From NCBI RefSeq assembly GCF_005925345.1, contig NZ_SSHJ01000001.1, positions 124,001 through 188,000 of the forward strand: DNA of 64,000 bases, written 5' to 3'. A model generated the notes under the pieces. That model saw only the letters and a list, made by a program, of their open reading frames with translations, made no database searches and was not told where the DNA came from. This document shows, piece by piece, positions 1-8,986 of this stretch; position 1 is the stretch's first letter; each line of letters opens with the position of its first letter. Both the position numbers and the translations under genes were made by a program. The DNA comes from Pedobacter ureilyticus (GTDB taxonomy: Bacteria; Bacteroidota; Bacteroidia; Sphingobacteriales; Sphingobacteriaceae).

Positions 1-1088
1 GCCTTTACTTCGCGGCCTTTCTTTCCTTTTGTATCTGTTGCCATAAAAAGCGAGTTTAACAACGCTTCTTCGGTTGCTTCCCAAACTGCTAAAAACAACG
101 GCGATAAATTGTCGTTATTCAAATCATCAATGGTTCTAGTGGTGTTTTTAGCGTTGTAGAATATTCTATTTTTCTCATAAGTAGAAAAAGCCACAGCATA
201 GTCGCCACTGCCATTAGAAGAAAACGCACCCACATTACCGAAAGCAATATAAGATCGTTTGGCGAGCCTTTCCAAATTTCTGTCGGACAAGGGTGCATCA
301 GTAGCAATCACAATCATACAAGAACCATCGGCCTTATAAGGCTTATTTTTATCCATTAGGTAAAAGTTATTTAGCTCTCTACCCACAGGCGCACCATTTA
401 CTTGCAAAACCCCACCAAAATTAGATTGTACTAATACCCCTACCGTGTAGCCACCTTTTGATTTTGGCAATACACGAGAAGAGGTGCCTATACCTCCTTT
501 AAAACCCAGTGCTTCTGTGCCAGTTCCCGCTCCAACACAACCTTCGGCAACCGGTCCATCCTTCGCATTTTGTAGTGCAGCAAGTACGTCTTCGGTTTTT
601 ACGTGCCTACCTCTAATATCATTCAAGCCACCATCATTGGTTTCTCCAACCATTGCGTTTACCGAACGTACATTTTCGTTGCCGGGTTGTGCCAATACAT
701 AATCTAATAGTGCATTAGCTACCAAAGGAGTGTTTAAAGTATTGGTTAGCAATATAGGCGTTTCCAAATTTCCTAATTCTTTAATTTGAGACAAACCCAT
801 AGATTTGCCAAAACCATTGCCAATATACACGGCTGCTGGTACTTTCTCCTGAAAAATATTACCTTCATGAGGAGCAATAGCTGTTACGCCGGTTCTTACC
901 GAATCTCCTTTAATTAATGTAGCATGCCCAACTTTTACGCCAGCCACATCAGTGATGGCATTGTATTTCCCAGTTTTAAGAATACCTGTAAATACTCCGA
1001 AATCTCTTGCCCTTCCTCTTTTTTCTTGCGCAAAAGAAAGTAATGAAGATGCAACGACTGCTAAAGTCAGTAAGGATTTAATATTCAT
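1..1088 (-). CDS. P1 family (S58, DmpA-like) aminopeptidase, partial
   Basis: Translating the minus strand from the ATG at 1088 gives an open frame of 362 codons that leaves the window at base 1, so the C-terminus is missing. The first 20 residues are a signal peptide ending near SFAQ, so the product is exported. The body has the glycine-rich GxGTGTE and GGIGTSSR segments of S58 N-terminal nucleophile hydrolases. It also has ADGS followed by an IATDAPL stretch, where family members self-cleave at a Gly-Ser bond and the freed Ser is the nucleophile (Gly255/Ser256 here). The family removes N-terminal L-, D- or beta-amino acids from small peptides and amides; the substrate cannot be told from sequence. 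It is divergent from the FUSC gene across about 100 bp. Confidence 0.88.
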   Translation of the reverse strand, partial: MNIKSLLTLAVVASSLLSFAQEKRGRARDFGVFTGILKTGKYNAITDVAGVKVGHATLIKGDSVRTGVTAIAPHEGNIFQEKVPAAVYIGNGFGKSMGLSQIKELGNLETPILLTNTLNTPLVANALLDYVLAQPGNENVRSVNAMVGETNDGGLNDIRGRHVKTEDVLAALQNAKDGPVAEGCVGAGTGTEALGFKGGIGTSSRVLPKSKGGYTVGVLVQSNFGGVLQVNGAPVGRELNNFYLMDKNKPYKADGSCMIVIATDAPLSDRNLERLAKRSYIAFGNVGAFSSNGSGDYAVAFSTYEKNRIFYNAKNTTRTIDDLNNDNLSPLFLAVWEATEEALLNSLFMATDTKGKKGREVK

Positions 1089-1181
1089 AACTCATTCAAT
1101 ATTTTTTGTCGAAGCTAATTATAAAACTTCAAAAAGGATTACTTGCCCCAATTTTCAAATCAAAATCAACACAAATAGTGT

Positions 1182-1189
1182 TAGATTTG
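1182..1189 (+). promoter_or_regulatory. Candidate Bacteroidota -7 element (TAGATTTG) before the FUSC gene
   Basis: The sequence is an exact match to the Bacteroidota -7 consensus TAnnTTTG. Its last base is only 3 nt before the ATG at 1193, so transcription would start at or next to the start codon. I see no clear -33 TTTG at 19-22 nt upstream. Either the gene is leaderless or the match is chance. Confidence 0.35.
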
Positions 1190-1192
1190 TAC

Positions 1193-3349
1193 ATGCTTAA
1201 CAGGCCAATTAGAGATACACAAGATTTTTTGCTTAGCAATTATTTTGCAGAAGGCCTGCGGATTACATTTGGTGTGCTTTGCCCCTCGCTAATTATGGCA
1301 CACTACGGGATGTTACAGTACGGCATGACTTTATCTCTTGGTGCACTTTGTGTGAGCATTGTAGATTCACCTGGCCCAATTCAGCATCGCAGAAATGCCA
1401 TGTTTGTAACTACTGCATTGCTATTTTTAGTAAGTATCATTATAGGTTTAACCAATAAAAGCGACATTTTTATAGGTATTTTATTGGTAGCTTTCAGCTT
1501 TATATTCTCTATGCTGTTTTTGTATGGAGCAAGAGCAGCTGCTATTGGCACTTCGGTTTTACTCATCATGATTTTAAGTATTGATGACGTGAGGCCATGG
1601 CAAGAAGTTATTTTCTATAGCATGTTGGTGTTTATCGGAAGTATTTGGTATACCGCTTTAAGCTATGTAATTTATAGATTACGCCCTTATAGGTTGGCTC
1701 AGCAAACTTTAAGCGATTCGATACACGAGATAGCCGATTTTCTACGTGCCAAAGCCAAATTTTATGCGCAAAACACCAACTACGACAAGAACTATGCAGA
1801 ATTGTTGCAATTGCAGGTTGATGTACATCAGAAACAAGATGAAGTGCGTGAGGTACTCTTTAAAACCAGGGAAATTGTAAGGGAGTCTACTCCTCAGGGT
1901 AGATTTTTACTGATTGTTTTTACCGATACCGTTGATTTGTTTGAACAGGTAATGTCTACCTATTATAATTACAAACAACTTCATAAGCAATTTGATGACG
2001 CGGGAATTTTATCGCATTACGAGGAAGCAATTAATAAAATTGCCGACTCGTTAGATGATATTGCTTTTTCATTAAAAAGCGGTGGGCTACCTACACTATC
2101 TGACAACTTAGAGAATGATTTAGCAAAGCTGAGGCAAGAAATTAGCGATTTAGAGGAAAATAAAAGCGAAAAGTATAATACGTTAGGCATCATCGCACTG
2201 CGAAACATTGAAGTTAATATCGAAAATATTGTAAATAGGATTAAAACCATTAACAAATACTTTAATAAAAAGGAACAACGCAAAATAAAAAAGGGAGATG
2301 TTGATGTTGGGAAATTTGTAACCTCGCAAGAAATCAATATCAAGTTATTAATCAACAACCTAACTTTTAGTTCTTCTACTTTTAGGCATTCCATTAGGGT
2401 AGCCATTGTAATGTTTGTAGGTTTTGTAGTGGCAAGAAGCTTGGATTTTGATCACAGTTATTGGATTTTGCTGACCATCTTGGTGATTTCTAAACCAGGT
2501 TTTAGTTTAACCAAACAGAGAAACTATCATCGGATTATAGGAACGGTTATAGGTGCATTTATTGGTATGGGCGTGCTTCATTATGTTCATGATAAAAACA
2601 CCTTGTTCACCATATTGATATTGTTCATGATTGCTGGCTACAGCTTTCAGCGAAAAAATTATGTAGTGAGCGTACTATTTATGACCCCTTATATCCTCAT
2701 CATTTTCGATTTTTTGGGTATGGGAACCATGTCTTTGGCTAGAGAACGAATTTATGACACCTTGATAGGCTCTGGAATTGCGTTTTTGGCCAGCTATTGG
2801 CTATTCCCAAATTGGGAACACGAAAAACTAAAGGAAGCGATGACAGAAATGATTGAATCTAACCGATGGTATTTTACTGAAGTTACCAAACTGTATTTCG
2901 AAAAAGGGTTTGATTTAACAAATTATAAGTTAGCTAGAAAAGAAGTTTACGTAAAAACCTCCAATTTAGCTTCTATGTTTCAAAGAATGTTTTCGGAGCC
3001 CAAGAGCAAACAACTGCACATTAAAGAGTTGCATCAATTTACCGTATTAAACCATTTACTTTCTTCTTATATTGCTAGTTTGTCACTATATATTAAAGAG
3101 CATAATTTTGTTTGTGTTAATTACCAAGATATAAAACCAATTGCCGATAATACTACATATTTGCTAGAAAATGCTGGAGAAAATTTGAGGAAACAAATTA
3201 CCGCACCTAGTAACGTACCACTTATTAGGCGAAAAAATTTGGCGAACGTGCCACTTTCCGATTCGGATATTGTAATTGAAGAGCAATTTGATTTGATACA
3301 AAAAGTATCTTACGACATTTTTAAATTAACGGAAAAAATCACGATTTAG
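1193..3349 (+). CDS. FUSC family inner-membrane protein (YccS-like)
   Basis: A 718-residue protein with the two-block layout of the FUSC/YccS family: an N-terminal bundle of hydrophobic helices (about 20-180), a soluble helical middle rich in E/K (about 190-400), a second helix bundle (about 420-560) and a soluble tail. The second bundle holds the conserved run HSYWILLTILVISKPGFS. Family members are linked to aromatic-acid or lipid export and envelope integrity, but the substrate is unknown. I chose the ATG at 1193 (MLNRPIRDTQ) over an upstream in-frame TTG at 1106, because the extra residues would come from the divergent promoter region. The gene stands alone; ohr follows after 94 bp. Confidence 0.85.
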   Translation: MLNRPIRDTQDFLLSNYFAEGLRITFGVLCPSLIMAHYGMLQYGMTLSLGALCVSIVDSPGPIQHRRNAMFVTTALLFLVSIIIGLTNKSDIFIGILLVAFSFIFSMLFLYGARAAAIGTSVLLIMILSIDDVRPWQEVIFYSMLVFIGSIWYTALSYVIYRLRPYRLAQQTLSDSIHEIADFLRAKAKFYAQNTNYDKNYAELLQLQVDVHQKQDEVREVLFKTREIVRESTPQGRFLLIVFTDTVDLFEQVMSTYYNYKQLHKQFDDAGILSHYEEAINKIADSLDDIAFSLKSGGLPTLSDNLENDLAKLRQEISDLEENKSEKYNTLGIIALRNIEVNIENIVNRIKTINKYFNKKEQRKIKKGDVDVGKFVTSQEINIKLLINNLTFSSSTFRHSIRVAIVMFVGFVVARSLDFDHSYWILLTILVISKPGFSLTKQRNYHRIIGTVIGAFIGMGVLHYVHDKNTLFTILILFMIAGYSFQRKNYVVSVLFMTPYILIIFDFLGMGTMSLARERIYDTLIGSGIAFLASYWLFPNWEHEKLKEAMTEMIESNRWYFTEVTKLYFEKGFDLTNYKLARKEVYVKTSNLASMFQRMFSEPKSKQLHIKELHQFTVLNHLLSSYIASLSLYIKEHNFVCVNYQDIKPIADNTTYLLENAGENLRKQITAPSNVPLIRRKNLANVPLSDSDIVIEEQFDLIQKVSYDIFKLTEKITI

Positions 3350-3443
3350 CTGAGCATCTTTCATAACCCTTCCAATTCGAAAATCCAACTTGTTAAATCA
3401 AACTAAAAGCTCATTTAGTTGTTGCTATTAAAAATTGAATAGT

Positions 3444-3854
3444 ATGGAAAAAGTATATACAGCCTCGGTTACCGTTATTGGCGGTAGAGATGGGCACGCA
3501 AAATCTAGCGACGGAATATTTGAAACTGATTTAAGAAAACCAAAAGAAATGGGTGGACAAGGCGGTGCCCCTAATCCAGAGCAATTGTTTGCCACTGCTT
3601 GGGGTGCTTGTTATTTAGGAGCATTGCAGTCTGTAGCTGATTTAGCAGGAGTTGATGCCAGTAATGCCAATATAAATATTCACATTTCCTTTAATAAAAA
3701 TGGAAAAGGCTTTGCGCTCTCTGCAGATTTAGATGTTCACATTCCTGATATTAGCATTGAAGAAGCGCAGTCTTTAGCTGATAAAGCAAATGCGGTATGT
3801 CCTTATTCTAACGCTACTAAAGGAAATATAGAGGCCAGAGTTACCGCAGTGTAG
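3444..3854 (+). CDS. ohr: Organic hydroperoxide resistance protein, Ohr/OsmC family
   Basis: A 136-residue cytosolic thiol peroxidase that reduces organic hydroperoxides. The two family cysteines are visible: Cys56 in WGACYLG, on the central helix, and Cys119 in AVCPYSN near the C-terminus. The MGGQGGAPNPEQLFA motif that precedes the peroxidatic cysteine is also present. Length is typical for Ohr. The start is the ATG at 3444 (MEKVYTA, the usual Ohr N-terminus), not the in-frame TTG nine bases upstream. No MarR-type OhrR lies beside it. A strong hairpin terminator follows, so it is probably monocistronic. Confidence 0.93.
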   Translation: MEKVYTASVTVIGGRDGHAKSSDGIFETDLRKPKEMGGQGGAPNPEQLFATAWGACYLGALQSVADLAGVDASNANINIHISFNKNGKGFALSADLDVHIPDISIEEAQSLADKANAVCPYSNATKGNIEARVTAV

Positions 3855-3873
3855 TTTAACTTTGAAACAACGT

Positions 3874-3915
3874 AAATGAGAGATCTAGCTTTGCTGAGGT
3901 CTCTCATTTTTTTTT
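3874..3915 (+). terminator. Rho-independent terminator after ohr
   Basis: AAATGAGAGA (3874-3883) pairs perfectly with TCTCTCATTT (3900-3909), and the second arm runs on into an unbroken T tract. It starts 19 bp after the ohr stop. Confidence 0.85.
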
Positions 3916-4024
3916 GTAATGATTTATAACCACTACAATACCAGCAATCCAGACCTAAATAAATGTATAGGGCTTGAACTGAGTCAAATAAGTATTTAAC
4001 TTAATTAAATTGTTACACAAAAAT

Positions 4025-4381
4025 TTAAGCCAATAATACTTCTGCGGGAATACCCAGTTTTTGATGAAATAACTTTGCAATACGTAGCGTAAGTGGTTTT
4101 TTACCACTTAACAAAGCCGACACATAACCTTTACTACCTATCAAATCAACCAAATCTTTATTCAATAAACCTTTCTCTTCCATCTTCAATTTTACCACCT
4201 CCAGCGGGTTAGGAAAAGGAATTGAATAATGCGAATCTTCATATTGTTTAATAAGCAACAATGCAATTTGTAACTTTTGCCCTTCCTTACTATCTGGATT
4301 TAAAGATAAATCAAATTGTTCATCAACCCAGTTTAATAAAGTATTATACTCTTTTTCTGTATTAATTATTTGTAAATCCAT
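4025..4381 (-). CDS. HigA-type antitoxin with helix-turn-helix domain
   Basis: A 118-residue protein. The N-terminal half is the acidic helical region of the larger HigA antitoxins (IKQYEDSHYSIPFPNPLEVVKLKMEEKG split over about 45-73). The C-terminal half is an XRE-like HTH, visible as LLNKDLVDLIGSKGYVSALL followed by SGKKPLTLRIAKLF. Antitoxins of this type bind both the RelE-fold toxin and the operon promoter. It lies 6 bp downstream of the toxin frame in the HigB-first order typical of higBA. The gene is intact although its toxin partner is frameshifted. Confidence 0.85.
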   Translation of the reverse strand: MDLQIINTEKEYNTLLNWVDEQFDLSLNPDSKEGQKLQIALLLIKQYEDSHYSIPFPNPLEVVKLKMEEKGLLNKDLVDLIGSKGYVSALLSGKKPLTLRIAKLFHQKLGIPAEVLLA

Positions 4382-4387
4382 TTTTTA

Positions 4388-4691
4388 TCATTTAAACTTT
4401 ACAGTCGTTACATCAATTTTGTCATATTCTTTATGAGTACCAAACCACTTTACTTGTATAGTTTTGTATAAGAAAATAATGCGTATCACTAATCTGTACT
4501 TATTACCCATAATATTACCCCCCCCTATCATCACCCACTAAACTGGCATTACCGTAAATGCTCTTAAGTTCCTGAAAACTATTAAAATCAGCATGTAAAA
4601 ATTCATAATACCATTCGAACAGTGCATGCTTAGCATTTGGGTATGCTTCTCCGTAAGCTAAAAGCGTTTTTCTGTTAATGATATTAAACAT
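4388..4691 (-). pseudogene. HigB-type mRNA interferase toxin, frameshifted at a G8 tract
   Basis: The frame from the ATG at 4691 reads MFNIINRKTLLAYGEAYPNA, then an Ala/Tyr-rich helix, and breaks at ASLVGDDRGG-stop inside a run of eight G (C8 at 4518-4525 on the plus strand). Shifting by one base restores the rest of a HigB: NIMGNKYRLVIRI, then FGTHKEYDKIDVTT, stop at 4388. The second half is the conserved RelE-like core (GNKYRL and GTHKEYDKID). A tract of 7 or 10 G would make one frame of 100 or 101 residues, the usual length. Causes could be true inactivation, slipped-strand phase variation or a homopolymer sequencing error. An alternative GTG start lies at 4721. Confidence 0.8.
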
Positions 4692-4733
4692 ACGGTAGTT
4701 TTCTATTAGAAAACAAACCACAGCATTAAATAC

Positions 4734-6932
4734 TTACAATATCAGCAATCCAAACTCTCTCAGCGTATTCATCGGTTTTGAATACCAGAACAATTCGAAA
4801 TGTTCCATACTCGTTTCAAAATCAACTTTAATATCTTGAAAGGTTAGAGTTTTTTCGTTGACGGCAGAAACTTTATCTAAAGTATCAACCAACCATTCTC
4901 CTTCTGCTTTATTAGTTTGGATGCTGAAAGTTTCTCGTTTGTTATGAAAATGCAAAATCATCATCTCCCAAGTATTGCCTTTTTTAGATTTGGTAAAAGT
5001 TTCAACCGACGGCTTGCCTCCTAACCAAACAATTTTTGCCGTTGGTTTAATACTGATGTTTTCATTACTGCTCAAGGCTTTATCAATAAAACTGGATGGA
5101 ACAGTAGTTCTTGGAATTTTAAAATCAAACCAATCTTGCAGTTTATAATCGAAACAAATGCCGTGCATGAAATTAAAAAGAGACTTCTTTAATCCATAAC
5201 TGAATTTGTTATGGTCTATTCCAGTTTTATCGGTATAGTTGATGTCGTTATTAGCAAAGGTGCCAATCTCTTCCGTTTCTTTTACTACACCAAATTTTTC
5301 GGGATACAAACCCACGGGGCTGTGTGCTGTCATGGCAAATTGATGCCAAAATCCAGATTGCAATACTCCTGCTTGGAACAATTGGCGCACCATTTCTAAG
5401 CTATCTACCGTTTCTTGTACAGTTTGGGTGGGATAACCGTACATTAAATAAGCATGTACCATAATGCCAGCTTCAGTAAAATTTCTTGTAACCTTGGCCA
5501 CCTGTTCTACCGTAACCCCTTTATCAATCAGTTTTAACAATCTGTCTGAAGCCACTTCTAAACCACCAGAAACAGCAATACAGCCTGACGCTTTTAACAA
5601 TAAGCACAAATCTCTGGTAAAGCTTTTTTCGAAGCGGATGTTGGTCCACCAAGTAACTGCTATTTTTCTTCGGAGGATCTCCAATGCCACTTCTCTCATC
5701 AAAGCAGGTGGCGCAGCTTCATCCACAAAGTGAAACCCATTTTGCCCTGTTTTATCGACTAGTTCTTCAATCCTATCTACAATTTGCTTGGCAGCAACGG
5801 GCTCGTAAACTTTAATATAATCTAACGAAACATCGCAAAAAGTACATTTGCCCCAATAGCAACCATGCGCCATAGTCAACTTATTCCAACGGCCATCGCT
5901 CCACATCCTGTGCATTGGGTTTACAATCTCAATTACCGAAATGTAACTGTCCAACAACAAACCAGAATAATCAGGAGTACCTACATCAGCTTGCTTATAG
6001 TCGCTTCTTAAAGCATCATTACGATAACTAACTTTTCCATTTTCTAACAAAAATGTTCTTTTGTAAAGATTAAACTCACCGCCTTTAACAACAGCATGGT
6101 ATAAAAGTTCAACGGGTAACTCACCATCATCCAGAGTGATATAGTCAAAAAACTCAAAAACTCTTTGATCTGAAAGTGAGCGTAGTTCTGTATTTGGAAA
6201 GCCGCCACCCATAGAGATTTTAATATGAGGATAGTTTTGCTTTACGAATTGCGCACAACGAAATGCCGCATATAAATTCCCTGGAAATGGAACTGAAATT
6301 AAAAATAATTTGGGTTGTACCTCTTCTATCCTATCTTTTAGGATACCGATTAAAATACGATCAATATAGCTTGGCGTATGATGGAGCGCTGCATACAATT
6401 CATCAAAAGAATTGGCGCTTCGTCCCAATCGCTCTGCGTACCTGCTAAAACCAAAATTTGGGTCAATACATTCCACAATAAAATCAGAGATATCTTCTAA
6501 ATAAAGCGTGGCTAAATGCTTGGCTTTATCCTGTGTTCCCATCTCACCGAAAGCCCAATCTAACTCGTCTAGTTGCGAAAAACGAGAAGCTTCTGGCAAA
6601 AAATCTTCTTGACAAATCTGTAATGCCAACGTTGGATTTTTGCCTTGCAGGAAAGCGATTACAGCATCGATTGTCTTTAAATAATCTTCCTTAAGCGCAA
6701 TAATTCGTTGAATATTAAGCGAAAAAGTTTTTTCTGAAGTTTGCTCCGCTTGGTTGAATAAAGCTGTTAGCCCTTTCTTAGAAAAAAGTGCTAGAATAAC
6801 TTCAATACCTAAATCGGCTTGGGTTGAAGAAATCCCTTTTGTATTTAAAAAACCTTTGATATACGCCGTGGCTGGATACGGGGTATTCAGTTGAGTAAAT
6901 GGGGGTGTAATTACAAGTATTTCGCTTTGCAA
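4734..6932 (-). CDS. B12-binding-domain radical SAM protein
   Basis: A 732-residue protein. The N-terminus (ILVITPPFTQLNTPYPA) and the region to about 270 resemble the cobalamin-binding Rossmann domain of class B radical SAM enzymes, including FLISVPFPGNLYAA and SMGGGFPNTE. The radical SAM core carries the [4Fe-4S] motif CYWGKCTFC (Cys358, Cys362, Cys365), followed by FVDEAAPP and the GGLEVASDRLL SAM-binding segment. The C-terminal 150 residues have no motif I recognise. Such enzymes perform methylations or rearrangements; no substrate can be inferred. It is the first gene of a minus-strand run with higBA behind it, 42 bp away. Confidence 0.85.
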   Translation of the reverse strand: MQSEILVITPPFTQLNTPYPATAYIKGFLNTKGISSTQADLGIEVILALFSKKGLTALFNQAEQTSEKTFSLNIQRIIALKEDYLKTIDAVIAFLQGKNPTLALQICQEDFLPEASRFSQLDELDWAFGEMGTQDKAKHLATLYLEDISDFIVECIDPNFGFSRYAERLGRSANSFDELYAALHHTPSYIDRILIGILKDRIEEVQPKLFLISVPFPGNLYAAFRCAQFVKQNYPHIKISMGGGFPNTELRSLSDQRVFEFFDYITLDDGELPVELLYHAVVKGGEFNLYKRTFLLENGKVSYRNDALRSDYKQADVGTPDYSGLLLDSYISVIEIVNPMHRMWSDGRWNKLTMAHGCYWGKCTFCDVSLDYIKVYEPVAAKQIVDRIEELVDKTGQNGFHFVDEAAPPALMREVALEILRRKIAVTWWTNIRFEKSFTRDLCLLLKASGCIAVSGGLEVASDRLLKLIDKGVTVEQVAKVTRNFTEAGIMVHAYLMYGYPTQTVQETVDSLEMVRQLFQAGVLQSGFWHQFAMTAHSPVGLYPEKFGVVKETEEIGTFANNDINYTDKTGIDHNKFSYGLKKSLFNFMHGICFDYKLQDWFDFKIPRTTVPSSFIDKALSSNENISIKPTAKIVWLGGKPSVETFTKSKKGNTWEMMILHFHNKRETFSIQTNKAEGEWLVDTLDKVSAVNEKTLTFQDIKVDFETSMEHFELFWYSKPMNTLREFGLLIL

Positions 6933-7006
6933 TGGGTATTATTTTCTGCAAAAATAGTTAAATCTTTGTTTACAAACAGCTACAGTCAATTAACAATTAT
7001 TTTCAT

Positions 7007-7014
7007 TAAATTTG
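7007..7014 (+). promoter_or_regulatory. Candidate -7 element (TAAATTTG) for the vapBC-type operon
   Basis: An exact TAnnTTTG ending 4 nt before the ATG at 7019, so the expected start site coincides with the first codon. No convincing -33 TTTG lies at the normal distance. It is the only TAnnTTTG match between the divergent radical SAM gene and this operon. Confidence 0.45.
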
Positions 7015-7018
7015 TTGT

Positions 7019-7240
7019 ATGGAAACGGTTCTTCTTCAAATAAATAACAGTAAAGCTTACAAACTTTTAAAAGATTTGGAAGATTTGAATATCATTAAAG
7101 TTTTAAAAAAAAATAAGGCTTCTTCAAAAAAAGCTTCAGCCCATGATTTTTTAGGTGCTATATCTGGTAGTGATATCGAATTAATGGACAACGCTATTGA
7201 AGAAGGTTGCGAAAAAATTGACTTAAATGAGTGGAAATAA
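7019..7240 (+). CDS. Putative VapB-like antitoxin of a PIN-domain toxin
   Basis: A 73-residue protein with a short beta/helix start (METVLLQINNSKAYKLLKDL), a lysine-rich middle (KVLKKNKASSKK) and an acidic amphipathic tail (DIELMDNAIEEGCEKIDLNEW). That is the usual design of antitoxins whose C-terminus wraps the toxin. I do not recognise a named DNA-binding family. The call rests mainly on position: it overlaps the following PIN toxin by 14 bp, which implies translational coupling. Confidence 0.75.
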   Translation: METVLLQINNSKAYKLLKDLEDLNIIKVLKKNKASSKKASAHDFLGAISGSDIELMDNAIEEGCEKIDLNEWK

Positions 7241-7619
7241 AGTTTTACTAGACATTAATATTATTTCTGCGCTTTTAAAGGGCGAAACTTCCATTGCTGA
7301 TGAAATTGATAAAGCTTCGCAAATATTTCTTTCGGCTACTGTTATTGGAGAATTGTTTTATGGAGCACAATATTCTATTCAAATCGAAAGCAATATTAGA
7401 AATATTAAAAAGCTGGTATTAAGGTACGAAGTTCTAAATATTGACGCCGAAACGTCAGCAATTTATGGAATCATCAAAGCAACGTTAAGGAGAAATGGAA
7501 CGCCAATACCCGAAAATGATATTTGGATTGCAGCTACTGCAATTCAACATAAATTAGCTTTAAGTACAAGAGACAAGCACTTTAACCAAATAAAAGATTT
7601 GAATGTATTGGCTTGGTAA
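7227..7619 (+). CDS. VapC-type PIN-domain ribonuclease toxin
   Basis: A 130-residue PIN domain. All four acidic positions of the VapC active site are present: Asp9 (LLDINIISALLKG), Glu42 (IGELFYGA), Asp98 (PENDIWIAATA) and Asp116 (STRDKHF). VapC toxins are Mg-dependent RNases that cut tRNA or rRNA. The frame is intact, so the toxin should be active when released from the antitoxin encoded just upstream. Its stop is 1 bp from the stop of the convergent flavoprotein gene, so there is no room for a terminator. Confidence 0.9.
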   Translation: MSGNKVLLDINIISALLKGETSIADEIDKASQIFLSATVIGELFYGAQYSIQIESNIRNIKKLVLRYEVLNIDAETSAIYGIIKATLRRNGTPIPENDIWIAATAIQHKLALSTRDKHFNQIKDLNVLAW

Positions 7620-7620
7620 A

Positions 7621-8811
7621 CTACAAATTCTGTGCTATCACAAAACCGCTTGCCCAAGCCCATTGAAAATTATATCCACCCAACCATCCGGTTACATCCA
7701 CACACTCGCCACCGAAATAACAACCCGCCAGTTTTTTACTTTCTAAGGTTTTAGAAGAAAGTTCGTTGGTATCAATTCCACCACGCATTACTTCGGCTTT
7801 GTCATAGCCTTTATCACCTGCTGGTTTTACCTTAAAGTGATGTACAGTTTGTTCTAAAGCTTCCATTTCTGCTTTAGTTAAATCGGCAATGGTTTTGGTT
7901 AAGGGCAAAAACTTTCCCAGTGCATCTGTAAATTTCTTGGTGTAAAATCTATTTAACAAAGTTGATAATTGAATACGTCCATTTTGTTGGCGCTCAACAG
8001 TTAATGTTTCTAATATATTTTCGTTAGGTAGTAGGTCAATTTCAATTTCTTGTCCTCTTCGCCAATAGCTTGAAATTTGTAAAATTGCCGGGCCACTTAA
8101 GCCCCAATGCGTAAACAGAATGTTCTCCTCGAAACTAATTTCATCGTTACTTAACCTACAATACACCGAATTGCCAGACAATTGGGCAAACCAAGCTTCG
8201 TCTTTACCGGTAATGGTTAATGGAACTAACGCAGGTGCAGTTTCTACAATATTCAACTTGTGTTTACGTGCAAATTTCAGGGCAAAATCTGTTGCGCCCA
8301 TTTTAGGGATAGGTAAACCACCGGTGGCCATCACCAATTTAAGCGCTTTTAACGTTTTTGATTTTCCGTTTAGTTGGTAAGTAACTTGATATTCATTGTT
8401 ATCATTTTCAATGGAAATAACCTCTGCATGGCAAATAATTTTTTGTTCCATTTCGGCGCAGAGCGATGTAAAAACTTCAACCACGTCTTTCGCATTTTTT
8501 CCCTCCGGGAACAGCTGTCCCAAGGTTTTTTCTGCACCGTATATGCCGTAGGTTTCAAAAAAACTGATGGTATCTTCTACCGTCCATTGTTTAAAAGCAG
8601 ATTTCACGAAATGCTCGTTAGCAGAAATGAACTGCTCGTGTGTAGCGCCTATGTTGGTGTAATTACAGCGCCCGCCACCAGAAATGAGGATTTTAGCACC
8701 AGGCTTATCGTTTTTTTCGAGTACAATTACTTTCTTACCTAAGAACCCTGCCTGCACAGCACACATTAATCCGCAAGCACCAGCGCCAATAATTATTGCA
8801 TCGTAATCCAT
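7621..8811 (-). CDS. HI0933-like (YhiN/BaiN) FAD-dependent oxidoreductase
   Basis: A 396-residue flavoprotein. The N-terminal dinucleotide-binding fold is clear (DAIIIGAGACGLMCAVQAG, then VIVLEKN), followed by the family signature KILISGGGRCNYTN. The C-terminal FAD contact GCYFGGECVDVTGWLGGYN and the ending QWAWASGFVIAQ are typical of this family. Members are widely conserved but the physiological reaction is unsettled. It is monocistronic on the minus strand, convergent with vapC. Confidence 0.88.
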   Translation of the reverse strand: MDYDAIIIGAGACGLMCAVQAGFLGKKVIVLEKNDKPGAKILISGGGRCNYTNIGATHEQFISANEHFVKSAFKQWTVEDTISFFETYGIYGAEKTLGQLFPEGKNAKDVVEVFTSLCAEMEQKIICHAEVISIENDNNEYQVTYQLNGKSKTLKALKLVMATGGLPIPKMGATDFALKFARKHKLNIVETAPALVPLTITGKDEAWFAQLSGNSVYCRLSNDEISFEENILFTHWGLSGPAILQISSYWRRGQEIEIDLLPNENILETLTVERQQNGRIQLSTLLNRFYTKKFTDALGKFLPLTKTIADLTKAEMEALEQTVHHFKVKPAGDKGYDKAEVMRGGIDTNELSSKTLESKKLAGCYFGGECVDVTGWLGGYNFQWAWASGFVIAQNL

Positions 8812-8986
8812 TTCGCAAAGGTAAAGGAATTGTTGGATTGCTTTGTGATTTTATTGTTGGTATGATGCAGAGTGTCTTCGCGTTATTTGCGAAGCTCGTA
8901 TTTTTTCTTTGCGTTAAATTTTTACCACAAAGCTTTTATAAGCTTGGGCAAGGTAACGCCAAGTTTTGTATTAGTTTGGGTTAAAT
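8812..8986. other. Gene-free spacer with degenerate word-like repeats
   Basis: No gene is supported here. The stretch repeats variants of a short phrase (cttcgcg, ctttgcgtta, caaagc) and has two small inverted repeats: CTTCGCGTTATTTGCGAAG near 8877 and AAGCTTTTATAAGCTT near 8932. It looks like a decayed member of the phrase-repeat spacers found elsewhere in this window. Confidence 0.4.

Noticed and set aside
119..702. Short frames on both strands across the P1 peptidase region
   Set aside because: They are shadows of the peptidase frame, which is open over the whole 1-1088 interval on the minus strand.
4515..4721. Stand-alone 68-residue protein
   Set aside because: It is the N-terminal part of HigB cut by the G8 frameshift; the remaining domain follows in the next frame.
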